Below are positions 33,593 through 40,591 of a DNA stretch of 64,000 bases, piece after piece. The notes below the pieces were generated by a model that did not search any database, was not told where the DNA came from, and saw nothing but the letters and a program-made list of their open reading frames with translations. Origin of the DNA: Verrucomicrobiaceae bacterium (GTDB lineage Bacteria > Verrucomicrobiota > Verrucomicrobiia > Verrucomicrobiales > Verrucomicrobiaceae). The stretch spans positions 1,550,001 to 1,614,000 of the forward strand of contig JABTUN010000001.1 in the NCBI GenBank assembly GCA_015075365.1, written 5' to 3'. Within the stretch, counting starts at the first letter, position 1. Every line of letters begins with the position of its first letter. A program made the position numbers and the translations under genes.

Positions 33593-34707
33593 GGTTCGTA
33601 GCCGAAGGCTTCGAAGGCAAAACGCCAGCGTTCGGCCACTTTTGCCCGGGCCTGTGGATCTTCCGGGTGCTGGTTCTTCTGGTAGCTTTCCAGACGGCGG
33701 ATGTACTCCCGCACGCGCTCCTTCTGCTCCTCCCGGCCGGGCAGGCCCAGAGAGGCGTAGATGCCATCCACCGTTTCGACAGGCGAGCGGTCCAAATCCT
33801 CGTAGCGCACCTCGACGAGATGACCGGCCGGCACCAAGGCGCGATCTGCCAGGTAGCGGCGCATGAGGAGCTCGTAGGGCTCCAGACAGATTTCCGCAAA
33901 GTTCATGTCGCCGAAGTCCTGCCAGGAAAAGCCCGGCACCATGCGCCGCAGGAGCTTCTGCATGGAATGGTACACCTCATGCGGATTCCGCACGATGTGG
34001 ATGAAGCGCGCGCCGGGGAAGAGCTCCAGCAGCAGGGGGATGCGGCTGGTGCTGGCGGGATTTTTGAAGAGGATCTGGCACCGGCCGCCGCGCGCGTGGC
34101 TGACCTTCCGCACCAGATGGAGGTAGGCGTCCTTGAACTCCTTGAGGCGGGGGGCGGGCAGGTCCTCGAAGAGCAATGCCTGCCTGCTGTGCCGTTGATG
34201 GTGGCGCGGGAAGTAAAAGCACTGGTAGGCGCTGATGCCGGAGAGAATGCCCAGTGCCATCTCCTCCTCCTGGGGCAGGTCGATGCCCATCTCCATGTTG
34301 TCCATGCCGCGCGTCTTGGGCGTCAGGGCGGCCATGATCCAGCGGGTGAGGCGCGGGATGCCCATGAACTCGTGCGGGAGCGCCGTCTGGAGGGAGGTCA
34401 TGTATGCAAACCGCGGATCGAGGCTGAGCAGGTTGTGCAGGTGCGTGGTGCCGCTGCGCCAGTGGCCGATGATGAAGACCGGCGGCTCATGAAGGACATG
34501 CTCACGGATGGCCCTGCCGTAACGCCATTCCTCGATCGCGACGGCAGGGATGCGCATCAGCACCGACTGCATGGCACAAAAGCGGGAGACCAGGCTGCGC
34601 CGGTTGTAGGGACCGTTCTCTCGATATAGCTGCCGGAACCGCGACCAGGTGCATGCGCCCATCGGATGGAAAAGAGACGGATTGAGGAACCAGGGGTCGT
34701 TCGACAT
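33589..34707 (-). CDS. PAPS-dependent sulfotransferase
   Basis: A 372-residue cytosolic sulfotransferase. The 5'-phosphosulfate loop is IIGHWRSGTTHLHNLL (about 79-94, with the conserved R-S-G-T-T), and the 3'-phosphate site is RFIHIVRNPHEVYHSM. FKNPASTSRIPLLLELFPGA is typical of the Sulfotransfer_3-like family in bacteria. The enzyme moves sulfate from PAPS to a hydroxyl, on a carbohydrate, lipid or protein acceptor not identifiable here. Start at 34707 (MSNDPWFLNP) is preferred over 34725 because the six extra residues are not conserved-looking, though no Shine-Dalgarno decides it. The downstream coupled gene removes sulfate, an unexpected pairing. Confidence 0.88.
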   Translation of the reverse strand: MSNDPWFLNPSLFHPMGACTWSRFRQLYRENGPYNRRSLVSRFCAMQSVLMRIPAVAIEEWRYGRAIREHVLHEPPVFIIGHWRSGTTHLHNLLSLDPRFAYMTSLQTALPHEFMGIPRLTRWIMAALTPKTRGMDNMEMGIDLPQEEEMALGILSGISAYQCFYFPRHHQRHSRQALLFEDLPAPRLKEFKDAYLHLVRKVSHARGGRCQILFKNPASTSRIPLLLELFPGARFIHIVRNPHEVYHSMQKLLRRMVPGFSWQDFGDMNFAEICLEPYELLMRRYLADRALVPAGHLVEVRYEDLDRSPVETVDGIYASLGLPGREEQKERVREYIRRLESYQKNQHPEDPQARAKVAERWRFAFEAFGYEP

Positions 34708-34736
34708 TCGCAGACACCAGATCATGCCCAGGATGT

Positions 34737-34817
34737 CTTGGCAAAGACGGAATTGGGACGGGGGCGAGACGCCCCGGGGCCGGGCGGCTGCCCGGGCCTG
34801 ACATGACGCTTGCCAAG
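34737..34817. repeat. Inverted repeat with two GC hairpins between sulfotransferase and secG
   Basis: CTTGGCAA (34737-34744) and TTGCCAAG (34810-34817) are perfect inverted copies, each continuing into a similar AGACGGAA-like stretch. Between them lie two short perfect hairpins: GGGGCG-aga-CGCCCC (34761-34775) and CCGGGC-ggct-GCCCGG (34780-34795). The right arm overlaps the predicted secG -35 box, so a regulatory role is possible. Confidence 0.4.
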
Positions 34818-34837
34818 ACGGAAAGCGCCCCCATATT
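34810..34837 (+). promoter_or_regulatory. Predicted sigma70-type promoter of secG
   Basis: TTGCCA (34810-34815) and CATATT (34832-34837) are separated by 16 bases, 25 bases before the secG start codon. The match is moderate (4 of 6 in each box) but it is the only good candidate in the gap. Confidence 0.4.
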
Positions 34838-34862
34838 CCGCGCCCCTTTCCCCAGCCCTATT

Positions 34863-35447
34863 ATGATTACGTTCCTCACGGTGGTCGAAGTCCTCGTCTG
34901 CCTCCTGCTCATCCTCATCGTCCTCATGCAACGCCCGCGCCAGGAGGGACTGGGGGCTTCGTTTGGTGATTCCATGACCAGCCAGGTGTGGGGCGCGCAG
35001 ACGACCAATGTGCTGCAGAAGTTCACCGTTTACCTGGCCGTCTTCCTCTTTGCCCTGACCCTGCTGCTGGCGGTGCTGACCGCGCGCACGCAGTCTGCTG
35101 GCAAAGACAAGCTCTTCGGTGACAAGCCGGCCGAACCGCCGCCCGCTCCTGCCGCCCCAGCGGCTCCGGCCCCGGCAACGCCCGCTCCTGCCGCCGCAGA
35201 AGCCCCGAAGGCCGCCGCTCCCGCCGCGCCCAAGGCAGATGACAAAGCGAAGGCGGACGACGCCAAGAAGGCCGCGGATGCCACGAAAGCCCCTGCCCCA
35301 GCTCCTGCCAAGGCGGCGGATGCGCCGAAAGCTCCCGAAGCACCCAAACCGGCCGCCCCCACGCCTGCGCCGACCGCCAATCCGGCCCCGGCCACGCCCC
35401 CTCCCGCCCCGGCTGCTGCTCCAGCAGCGCCTGCGCAGCCAAAGTGA
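34863..35447 (+). CDS. secG: Preprotein translocase subunit SecG with long Ala/Pro/Lys tail
   Basis: A 194-residue protein. The first 80 residues are a standard SecG: two membrane segments (about 5-22 and 57-75) flanking the conserved LLILIVLMQRPRQEGLGASFG and a short cytoplasmic loop. It is the accessory subunit of the SecYEG channel at the inner membrane. The remaining 110 residues are almost only Ala, Pro, Lys and Asp (for example APAAPAPATPAPAAAEAPKA), a disordered tail absent from most SecG proteins (75-110 residues). ATG 34863 is the true start; the longer upstream frame is not conserved. A predicted promoter lies upstream and a strong terminator downstream, so it is a single-gene unit. 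Confidence 0.9.
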   Translation: MITFLTVVEVLVCLLLILIVLMQRPRQEGLGASFGDSMTSQVWGAQTTNVLQKFTVYLAVFLFALTLLLAVLTARTQSAGKDKLFGDKPAEPPPAPAAPAAPAPATPAPAAAEAPKAAAPAAPKADDKAKADDAKKAADATKAPAPAPAKAADAPKAPEAPKPAAPTPAPTANPAPATPPPAPAAAPAAPAQPK

Positions 35448-35473
35448 GCCACCATCATTTTTGTTCCCCCCAC

Positions 35474-35504
35474 GAGGAAGACCATCTGGTCTTCCTCTTT
35501 TTTT
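35474..35504 (+). terminator. Rho-independent terminator of secG
   Basis: GAGGAAGACC (35474-35483), loop ATCT, GGTCTTCCTC (35488-35497) gives a perfect 10-pair stem followed by seven T residues (35498-35504). It lies 27 bases after the secG stop and is the clearest intrinsic terminator in the window. Confidence 0.93.
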
Positions 35505-35570
35505 GCACCGGAGGCATGCGGAAAATGATGCTTGCCTTCATAGGGGCCTTCTGCGCATAACAGGCCTGTC

Positions 35571-36053
35571 ATGAAATCCCTTCTCACCGCCGCCCTTTTC
35601 CTCTGCCTGCTTGGCAACTGCCTCGCCGAGCTCACCCCCAGCCACAAGGCCGCCATCGAGAAGCTGCTCGACATCATGCAGGTGCAAAAGCAGATGGAGC
35701 AGTCCATGCGCGCCGGCCTGGAGGCCGGGATGGGCACCAGCGCGGACCAGATCAAGGCGCTGCCGCAGGAGCAGCAGGACAAGTTCAACAACGCCATGAA
35801 GCGTGTCATGGACGCGCTCATGGAGGAGATGAGCTGGGAAAAGCTCAAGCCCGACCTCGTCGAGGTTTATGGCCGCAACTTCACTGAAAAAGAGACGAAC
35901 GACGTGATCGCCCTCATGCAGTCCCCCACCGGCCAGATGCTCGTCACCAAGCAGGCCGCGATGGTGGGCGATGTGATGAAGGTCACCCAGGAGCGCATGA
36001 AGACCTTCATGCCGAAGATCATGGCCATCATGCAGGAAGAAATGCGGAAGTAG
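35571..36053 (+). CDS. Exported DUF2059 domain protein
   Basis: A 160-residue protein with signal peptide MKSLLTAALFLCLLGNCLA and a mainly helical mature part. KAAIEKLLDIMQVQKQMEQS and the central LKPDLVEVYGRNFTEKETNDVIALMQSPTGQ match the DUF2059 family, whose C-terminal helices are common in Proteobacteria and Bacteroidetes. Function is unknown; members are secreted or periplasmic. The start lies 66 bases after the secG terminator, so it heads a new transcription unit with the sialidase-like gene 31 bases later. Confidence 0.85.
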   Translation: MKSLLTAALFLCLLGNCLAELTPSHKAAIEKLLDIMQVQKQMEQSMRAGLEAGMGTSADQIKALPQEQQDKFNNAMKRVMDALMEEMSWEKLKPDLVEVYGRNFTEKETNDVIALMQSPTGQMLVTKQAAMVGDVMKVTQERMKTFMPKIMAIMQEEMRK

Positions 36054-36084
36054 AAGTTTCCGCATCCCGCGTATCCTCCGCGCC

Positions 36085-37092
36085 ATGACCGCCCGCAAGC
36101 TGCTTTCCACCGCGTCTTTCCTGATCCTGCTCACCACCGCCGCCCAGGCGCAGACGGCGGAGATTGTCTCCACGAAAAAGATCTGGGACAAGGCGGCCTC
36201 CCAGGCGCAGACAGACCTCGTGCGCTTCCAAAACCTGTTTTACTGCGCGTTCCGGGAAGCGGACACGGCCACGGGAGGAGAGGGGCGCGTCCACATCCTG
36301 CTTTCGGCTAGCGGGGAAACCTGGATCGACCATGTGACGATCAACGAGCCCGGCGTGGACCTGCGTGATCCGAAGCTCTGCGTCATGGCGGATGAAAAAC
36401 GCATCTACCTGCTGTGCGCTGGCATCCTGCCCGGCGGCGCACGCCAGTCCCGCTACGCCACCACCACGGATGGCAAGGTGTGGACCCCCTTCCGTCCTCT
36501 GCTGGCGAAGGGAGACACGCTGTGGCGTGTCACTTTGAACCCGTCGGACAAGCGCATGTATGGGGTGAGCTACAACATCCATCCCAGCTCCGGCGGCCCC
36601 GCACCGGAGAAGGAATACTCGCTCAAAGGCTACGCCAGCGACGACGGCTCCGTGTGGCAGCTTTCCTCCATCCTGAACGTCCCCGGCCAGCCCACCGAAA
36701 CAACGGTCCGCTTTCTCAAGGACGGCAGCGCGCTGGCGCTCGTGAATCGCGAGGGCGGCAACCGCCTCGGTGCCATCGGCAGTGCCAAGGCACCCTGGCG
36801 GGAATGGAGTTGGTCCGCGCTGAAGCAGCCGCTCGGCGGCCCGAATTTCATCGAATTGCCCGATGGACGCCTCATCGCCGGCTCCCGCGGCTTTGGTGCC
36901 ACGCCAGGCCCGCACATGGTCCTCTACACCATGTCCCCCGCCGGCCTGGAGCCGCTCCTGGAGCTGCCCAGCGGCGGAGATTGCAGCCATCCGGGCCTCT
37001 GGTGGCACGACGGCTTTTTGCATGTGACCTACTATTCGAGCCACGAGGGCGGCAAGACGGCCATTTATCACTCGAAGGTGCGCATCAAGTAG
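36085..37092 (+). CDS. Sialidase-like (exo-alpha-sialidase superfamily) exported beta-propeller
   Basis: A 335-residue protein with signal peptide MTARKLLSTASFLILLTTAAQAQ. At least three Asp-box-like motifs mark six-bladed sialidase propellers: SASGETWIDH near residue 74, TTTDGKVWTPF near 128 and ASDDGSVWQLS near 188. LVRFQNLFYCAFREAD matches the F/Y-R-I/E-P region, with Arg58 a candidate for the carboxylate-binding triad. True sialidase activity on sialic acid is not certain; many bacterial homologues with this architecture have unknown substrates. It is followed after 12 bases by a lipoprotein hydrolase. Confidence 0.75.
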   Translation: MTARKLLSTASFLILLTTAAQAQTAEIVSTKKIWDKAASQAQTDLVRFQNLFYCAFREADTATGGEGRVHILLSASGETWIDHVTINEPGVDLRDPKLCVMADEKRIYLLCAGILPGGARQSRYATTTDGKVWTPFRPLLAKGDTLWRVTLNPSDKRMYGVSYNIHPSSGGPAPEKEYSLKGYASDDGSVWQLSSILNVPGQPTETTVRFLKDGSALALVNREGGNRLGAIGSAKAPWREWSWSALKQPLGGPNFIELPDGRLIAGSRGFGATPGPHMVLYTMSPAGLEPLLELPSGGDCSHPGLWWHDGFLHVTYYSSHEGGKTAIYHSKVRIK

Positions 37093-37104
37093 CTCTCGCA
37101 CCGA

Positions 37105-37971
37105 ATGAGCCTGCGAACGCGATTCTGGCGGTTTCTCGTGCCGGTGGCAGTGCTCCTCGCGGCGCTGCTGGTCACGGCCGGCTGTGCAAACCGCGTCCCA
37201 GGCCTGCCCGTCCCGCCAGGGGTGACGAAGAGCACGGAGAAACTCATGTTGCAGGGCGAAACCGTGCCGGTGGACCTCTATCTGCCCAAGAACATCAGCC
37301 GCGCTCCGGTTGTGATTGTCGCCCATGGTTTTACCCGGCACCGTCGCGTCATGGCAGGCTGGGGAAACCTGCTGGCGCGGCACGGCATGATCGCCGTCGT
37401 GCCCAATCTGCCCGCCTTCGCCGACCATGGCCGCAACGCGCGCGCCATTGGCGAAATCATCACACTCATGCACGAGCCGGGCCGGCTGGCGAATCCGGCG
37501 CCAAGCGGTGATGTGGCCCTCATCGGGCACTCCGCGGGCGGTTTTGCCACCCTGCTGGCCGCGAGCCGTGAAAGACGCGTGCGCTGCTGGATCGGGCTCG
37601 ATCCGGTGGACTTCATGGACCACGGACTGCGCGCAGTGGAGGGGATGAGGACGCCCGGACTCATGCTCCTGGCGGAATCCGGTGCGTGGAACCGTCACGC
37701 CAACGCCCTCGCATGGCTCGCGCCGCCCGGCTCCACGCTCACAGCGCTGCGCGTCCGCGGATCGACGCATTGTGACCCGGAAAACCCGACCAGCCGCCTC
37801 GCCGAGATCACCTGCGGAGACACGGACGCGGTCCGGCGCGCCGTGTACGAGCGCTATGTGCTGGCGATGCTGCAAAAGCACCTGTTGGACGATGCGGCCG
37901 GCGGTGTGACGCTGTCCGCAGCGGCGCGGGACGGGGCCGTGGCAGTGCTTGGAGGCTCAATCGTGCAATGA
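37105..37971 (+). CDS. Alpha/beta-hydrolase lipoprotein
   Basis: A 288-residue hydrolase. A lipobox LVTAGC27 follows a hydrophobic segment, so it is probably anchored to a membrane. The nucleophile is Ser143 in LIGHSAGGFATL, the oxyanion side is APVVIVAHGFTRHRRVM, a candidate acid is near Asp166-Asp169, and His222 in VRGSTHCDPENP is the likely catalytic His. The overall pattern resembles chlorophyllase/PET-hydrolase-like dienelactone hydrolases, hydrolysing esters of unknown nature. It is in a same-strand run with a sialidase-like protein upstream and a sulfatase 33 bases downstream, consistent with glycan deacylation during polymer breakdown. Confidence 0.8.
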   Translation: MSLRTRFWRFLVPVAVLLAALLVTAGCANRVPGLPVPPGVTKSTEKLMLQGETVPVDLYLPKNISRAPVVIVAHGFTRHRRVMAGWGNLLARHGMIAVVPNLPAFADHGRNARAIGEIITLMHEPGRLANPAPSGDVALIGHSAGGFATLLAASRERRVRCWIGLDPVDFMDHGLRAVEGMRTPGLMLLAESGAWNRHANALAWLAPPGSTLTALRVRGSTHCDPENPTSRLAEITCGDTDAVRRAVYERYVLAMLQKHLLDDAAGGVTLSAAARDGAVAVLGGSIVQ

Positions 37972-38004
37972 ACCGGCCATGTGCCTCGTTTGCAGCCGTC
38001 CTTC

Positions 38005-39513
38005 ATGAAACCATTCCTGCTCCTTCTCGCCCTAGGTTCGTCCTTGCTCGCCGCGGACCGGCCAAACGTGCTGTTCATCGCCATCGACGACCAGAACGAC
38101 TGGATCGGGCACCTCGGCGGGCATCCGATGGCGAAAACGCCGCACATGGACAAGCTGGCGGCGCGCGGCACGACCTTCCTCAACGCGCACTGCAACGCGC
38201 CGCTGTGCAACCCCTCCCGCACCAGCCTGCTGCTGGGCCTGCGGCCGACCACGACAGGCATCTACGGTCTTTCTCCGTGGTTCCGCACGCTGCCGCAGTG
38301 GAGGGACCGCGTGGCCCTGCCGCAGCACTTTGAAAACAACGGCTACCGCACCTACGCCACCGGCAAGATCTACCACGGCGGCACGGGCGGCGGTGGCGGA
38401 GGAAAAGGAAAGGGCAAGAACAAGGGTGGTGCCGCTGCCAGATCCGAATTCATGGTCACCGCGCCCTACGGCGGCGTGGGCAGCAAGCCGCCGCAAAAAC
38501 TGACTCCGCCCGCGCCGATGGGCAATCATCCGCTGATGGACTGGGGGGTGTGGCCGCTGGACAATGACGACACACAAAAAGGGGACTACCAGGTGGCCTC
38601 GTGGACGGTGGAACAGATCAAGTCCGCGCCGAAGGAGCAGCCCTTCTTCATCGCCGCCGGATTCTTCCTGCCGCATGTGCCCTGCTACGCCACCCAGAAG
38701 TGGTTCGACCTCTATCCCGATGACGACAGCGTGCTGCCGAAGATCCTCGAAAACGATCGCGAGGACACGCCGCGTTTCTCCTGGTACCTGCATTGGGAAC
38801 TGCCGGAGCCGCGCCTGAAGTGGATCAAGGAGAACAACCAGTGGCGCAACCTCGTGCGCAGCTACCTGGCCTGCACCAGCTTTGTCGATGCGCAAATCGG
38901 CCGCCTCATGACCGCGCTGGAGGAGTCCGGCCACGCCGACGACACCATCATCGTGCTTTGGGGCGACCACGGCTGGCATCTCGGTGAAAAATCCATCACC
39001 GGCAAAAACACGCTGTGGGATCGCGGCACGAAAGTCCCGCTCATCTTTGCCGGTCCTGGTGTGAAAGCCGGCCAGCGCTGCGCGCAGCCTGCGGAGCTGA
39101 TGGACATCTATCCCACGCTCGTCGAGCTGGCGGGTTTGCCGAAAAGGGACGACCTGGAGGGCATCAGCCTCACGCCGCAGCTCAAAGACGCCGCCACGAA
39201 ACGGGAGCGCCCCGCCATCACCAGCCACAACCAGGGCAACCACGGCGTGCGCAGCGAAAAATGGCGCTACATCCACTATGCTGACGGCAGCGAGGAGCTT
39301 TACGACATGGTCAACGACCCCAATGAGTGGCACAACGTGGCCTCCAGGCCTGAAAACGCCGCCATCATCGCGGAACACAAGAAATGGCTCCCCAAGACCG
39401 ACATGCCGCCCGCGCCAAACAGCGCCAGCCGCGTGCTGACCTACGACAAGACGACCGACGAGGCCGTCTGGGAGGGCAAGCCCGTGAAACGCGGTGATCC
39501 AATCCCGCAGTGA
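38005..39513 (+). CDS. Sulfatase (iduronate-2-sulfatase-like), exported, with Gly/Lys-rich insert
   Basis: A 502-residue sulfatase with signal peptide MKPFLLLLALGSSLLAA. Metal ligands are in LFIAIDDQNDWIGHLGG, the formylglycine motif is C68-N-P-S-R72 with TSLLLGLRPTTTGIYGL, and LWGDHGWHLGEKSITGKNT provides the second metal site, the iduronate-2-sulfatase subgroup pattern. After GKIYHGG, about residues 126-142 are a low-complexity run of Gly and Lys (GGGGGGKGKGKNKGG) inserted near the substrate site, also seen in a simpler form in two other sulfatases of the window. ATG 38005 is the preferred start over 37981. Confidence 0.92.
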   Translation: MKPFLLLLALGSSLLAADRPNVLFIAIDDQNDWIGHLGGHPMAKTPHMDKLAARGTTFLNAHCNAPLCNPSRTSLLLGLRPTTTGIYGLSPWFRTLPQWRDRVALPQHFENNGYRTYATGKIYHGGTGGGGGGKGKGKNKGGAAARSEFMVTAPYGGVGSKPPQKLTPPAPMGNHPLMDWGVWPLDNDDTQKGDYQVASWTVEQIKSAPKEQPFFIAAGFFLPHVPCYATQKWFDLYPDDDSVLPKILENDREDTPRFSWYLHWELPEPRLKWIKENNQWRNLVRSYLACTSFVDAQIGRLMTALEESGHADDTIIVLWGDHGWHLGEKSITGKNTLWDRGTKVPLIFAGPGVKAGQRCAQPAELMDIYPTLVELAGLPKRDDLEGISLTPQLKDAATKRERPAITSHNQGNHGVRSEKWRYIHYADGSEELYDMVNDPNEWHNVASRPENAAIIAEHKKWLPKTDMPPAPNSASRVLTYDKTTDEAVWEGKPVKRGDPIPQ

Positions 39514-39517
39514 CGCC

Positions 39518-40558
39518 TCACGGCTCCGCCGCGGACACACGGACGAACAAACCGCTGCCAGCGGGCGGGATGACGATGGTTCCGGTCGTTCCAGCGGGAA
39601 TGGGATTGGGCATGCCAGGAGGCAGAACGGCCGGCTCCCAATCGGAGAGGTCGGTCGAACTTTCGACCAGGAGCGCGCCGCCGGTTCCTCCGGCGGGCAG
39701 CGTCAGCAGGAAGGCGCCCGGCGTGTCAGGGTCCGGCGCGGGCAGATGAGCGCGCGCATTGCCGCCCGCGCCCAGGCCCAGCGCCCACGCGAGGCCGTTG
39801 GGCACGCCATCGCCGTTCGAATCCGCCTGGAAAGACACCCCAGGCGTGCTCTGGGCCGCCGTCCAGGCCAGATACTCCGTGCGCGGCACCTGCACGGTGC
39901 CGGTGGCCTTCAGCGTGCCGGTGGCGGTCACATCGACCAAGAGGCCGCCAGCATCGAAAGTGTCCGCGATCGTGACGGGCAACGTGACCGTGACATTGTA
40001 AACGCGGTAGATGCCGGAGTCTCCCACGAGGCCCAGCGTGACCGTTCCAGTGCCGGTGCCGTTGCCGCTGGCGGGATTCGCCGGGGTGAACGCCTCGTTG
40101 ATGGTGTTGTTGCCGATGATCCCGTTGGTGGACCCGGTGATCGCACCCTGGTCCACGTCAAAGCGGTGCTGGCTGGCGTCAAACTGGCCTGTCCCGGGAT
40201 CAACCACTCCTGGGGGCGAGGTCGTGTTGAGCGCGGCGGAGAAGTTCGTGACATTGAAGTTGTAGCCGCCCACGAGGAAGATGCTGCGGCTGAAATTCAT
40301 GTTTGTCCCGTTCACGCGGCCGTTTGAGAGCGTCAGCTCGGACGTTTTGCCGGTCTTCGGATTGATGTCGAGCTGCGCGGTCACCGATCCCGTCAGCGTG
40401 GTGGTGTCACTGTCGCCGAGGCCGGACAAGCCCTGCGGAATGATGGAAATGGTCATCACATTGAAGCCCGGCTGGGTGACAAACGTGAGCGGGCAAGCCG
40501 CCGTGATGGCATGAAGCGCCGCCGCCGATCCGAGCCAGAATGCGAGGAGGAGTTTCAT
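39518..40558 (-). CDS. Exported protein with Gly/Thr-rich beta domain and DSNGDGVPNG motif
   Basis: A 346-residue protein starting with signal peptide MKLLLAFWLGSAAALHAITA. The mature part is rich in Thr, Asn and Gly, forming short beta strands (TGSVTAQLDINPKTG, GTGTVTLGLVGD). Near residue 255, DSNGDGVPNGLAWALGLG is the thrombospondin-3/EF-like calcium motif that verrucomicrobial secreted proteins carry before their C-terminal domain. The last 60 residues (LLVESSTDLSDWEPAV...) are the corresponding C-terminal module. It is probably exported; function is unknown. ATG 40564 is an alternative start two codons upstream. Confidence 0.78.
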   Translation of the reverse strand: MKLLLAFWLGSAAALHAITAACPLTFVTQPGFNVMTISIIPQGLSGLGDSDTTTLTGSVTAQLDINPKTGKTSELTLSNGRVNGTNMNFSRSIFLVGGYNFNVTNFSAALNTTSPPGVVDPGTGQFDASQHRFDVDQGAITGSTNGIIGNNTINEAFTPANPASGNGTGTGTVTLGLVGDSGIYRVYNVTVTLPVTIADTFDAGGLLVDVTATGTLKATGTVQVPRTEYLAWTAAQSTPGVSFQADSNGDGVPNGLAWALGLGAGGNARAHLPAPDPDTPGAFLLTLPAGGTGGALLVESSTDLSDWEPAVLPPGMPNPIPAGTTGTIVIPPAGSGLFVRVSAAEP

Positions 40559-40591
40559 GAGCATGAATCCAGCGGGAAGAGCGGTGTGCTT

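Noticed and set aside
36028..37881. Open frame of 617 codons on the minus strand
   Set aside because: It is antisense to a sialidase-like and a hydrolase gene, has no recognised motif, and has the His/Arg-rich composition of GC-rich shadow frames.
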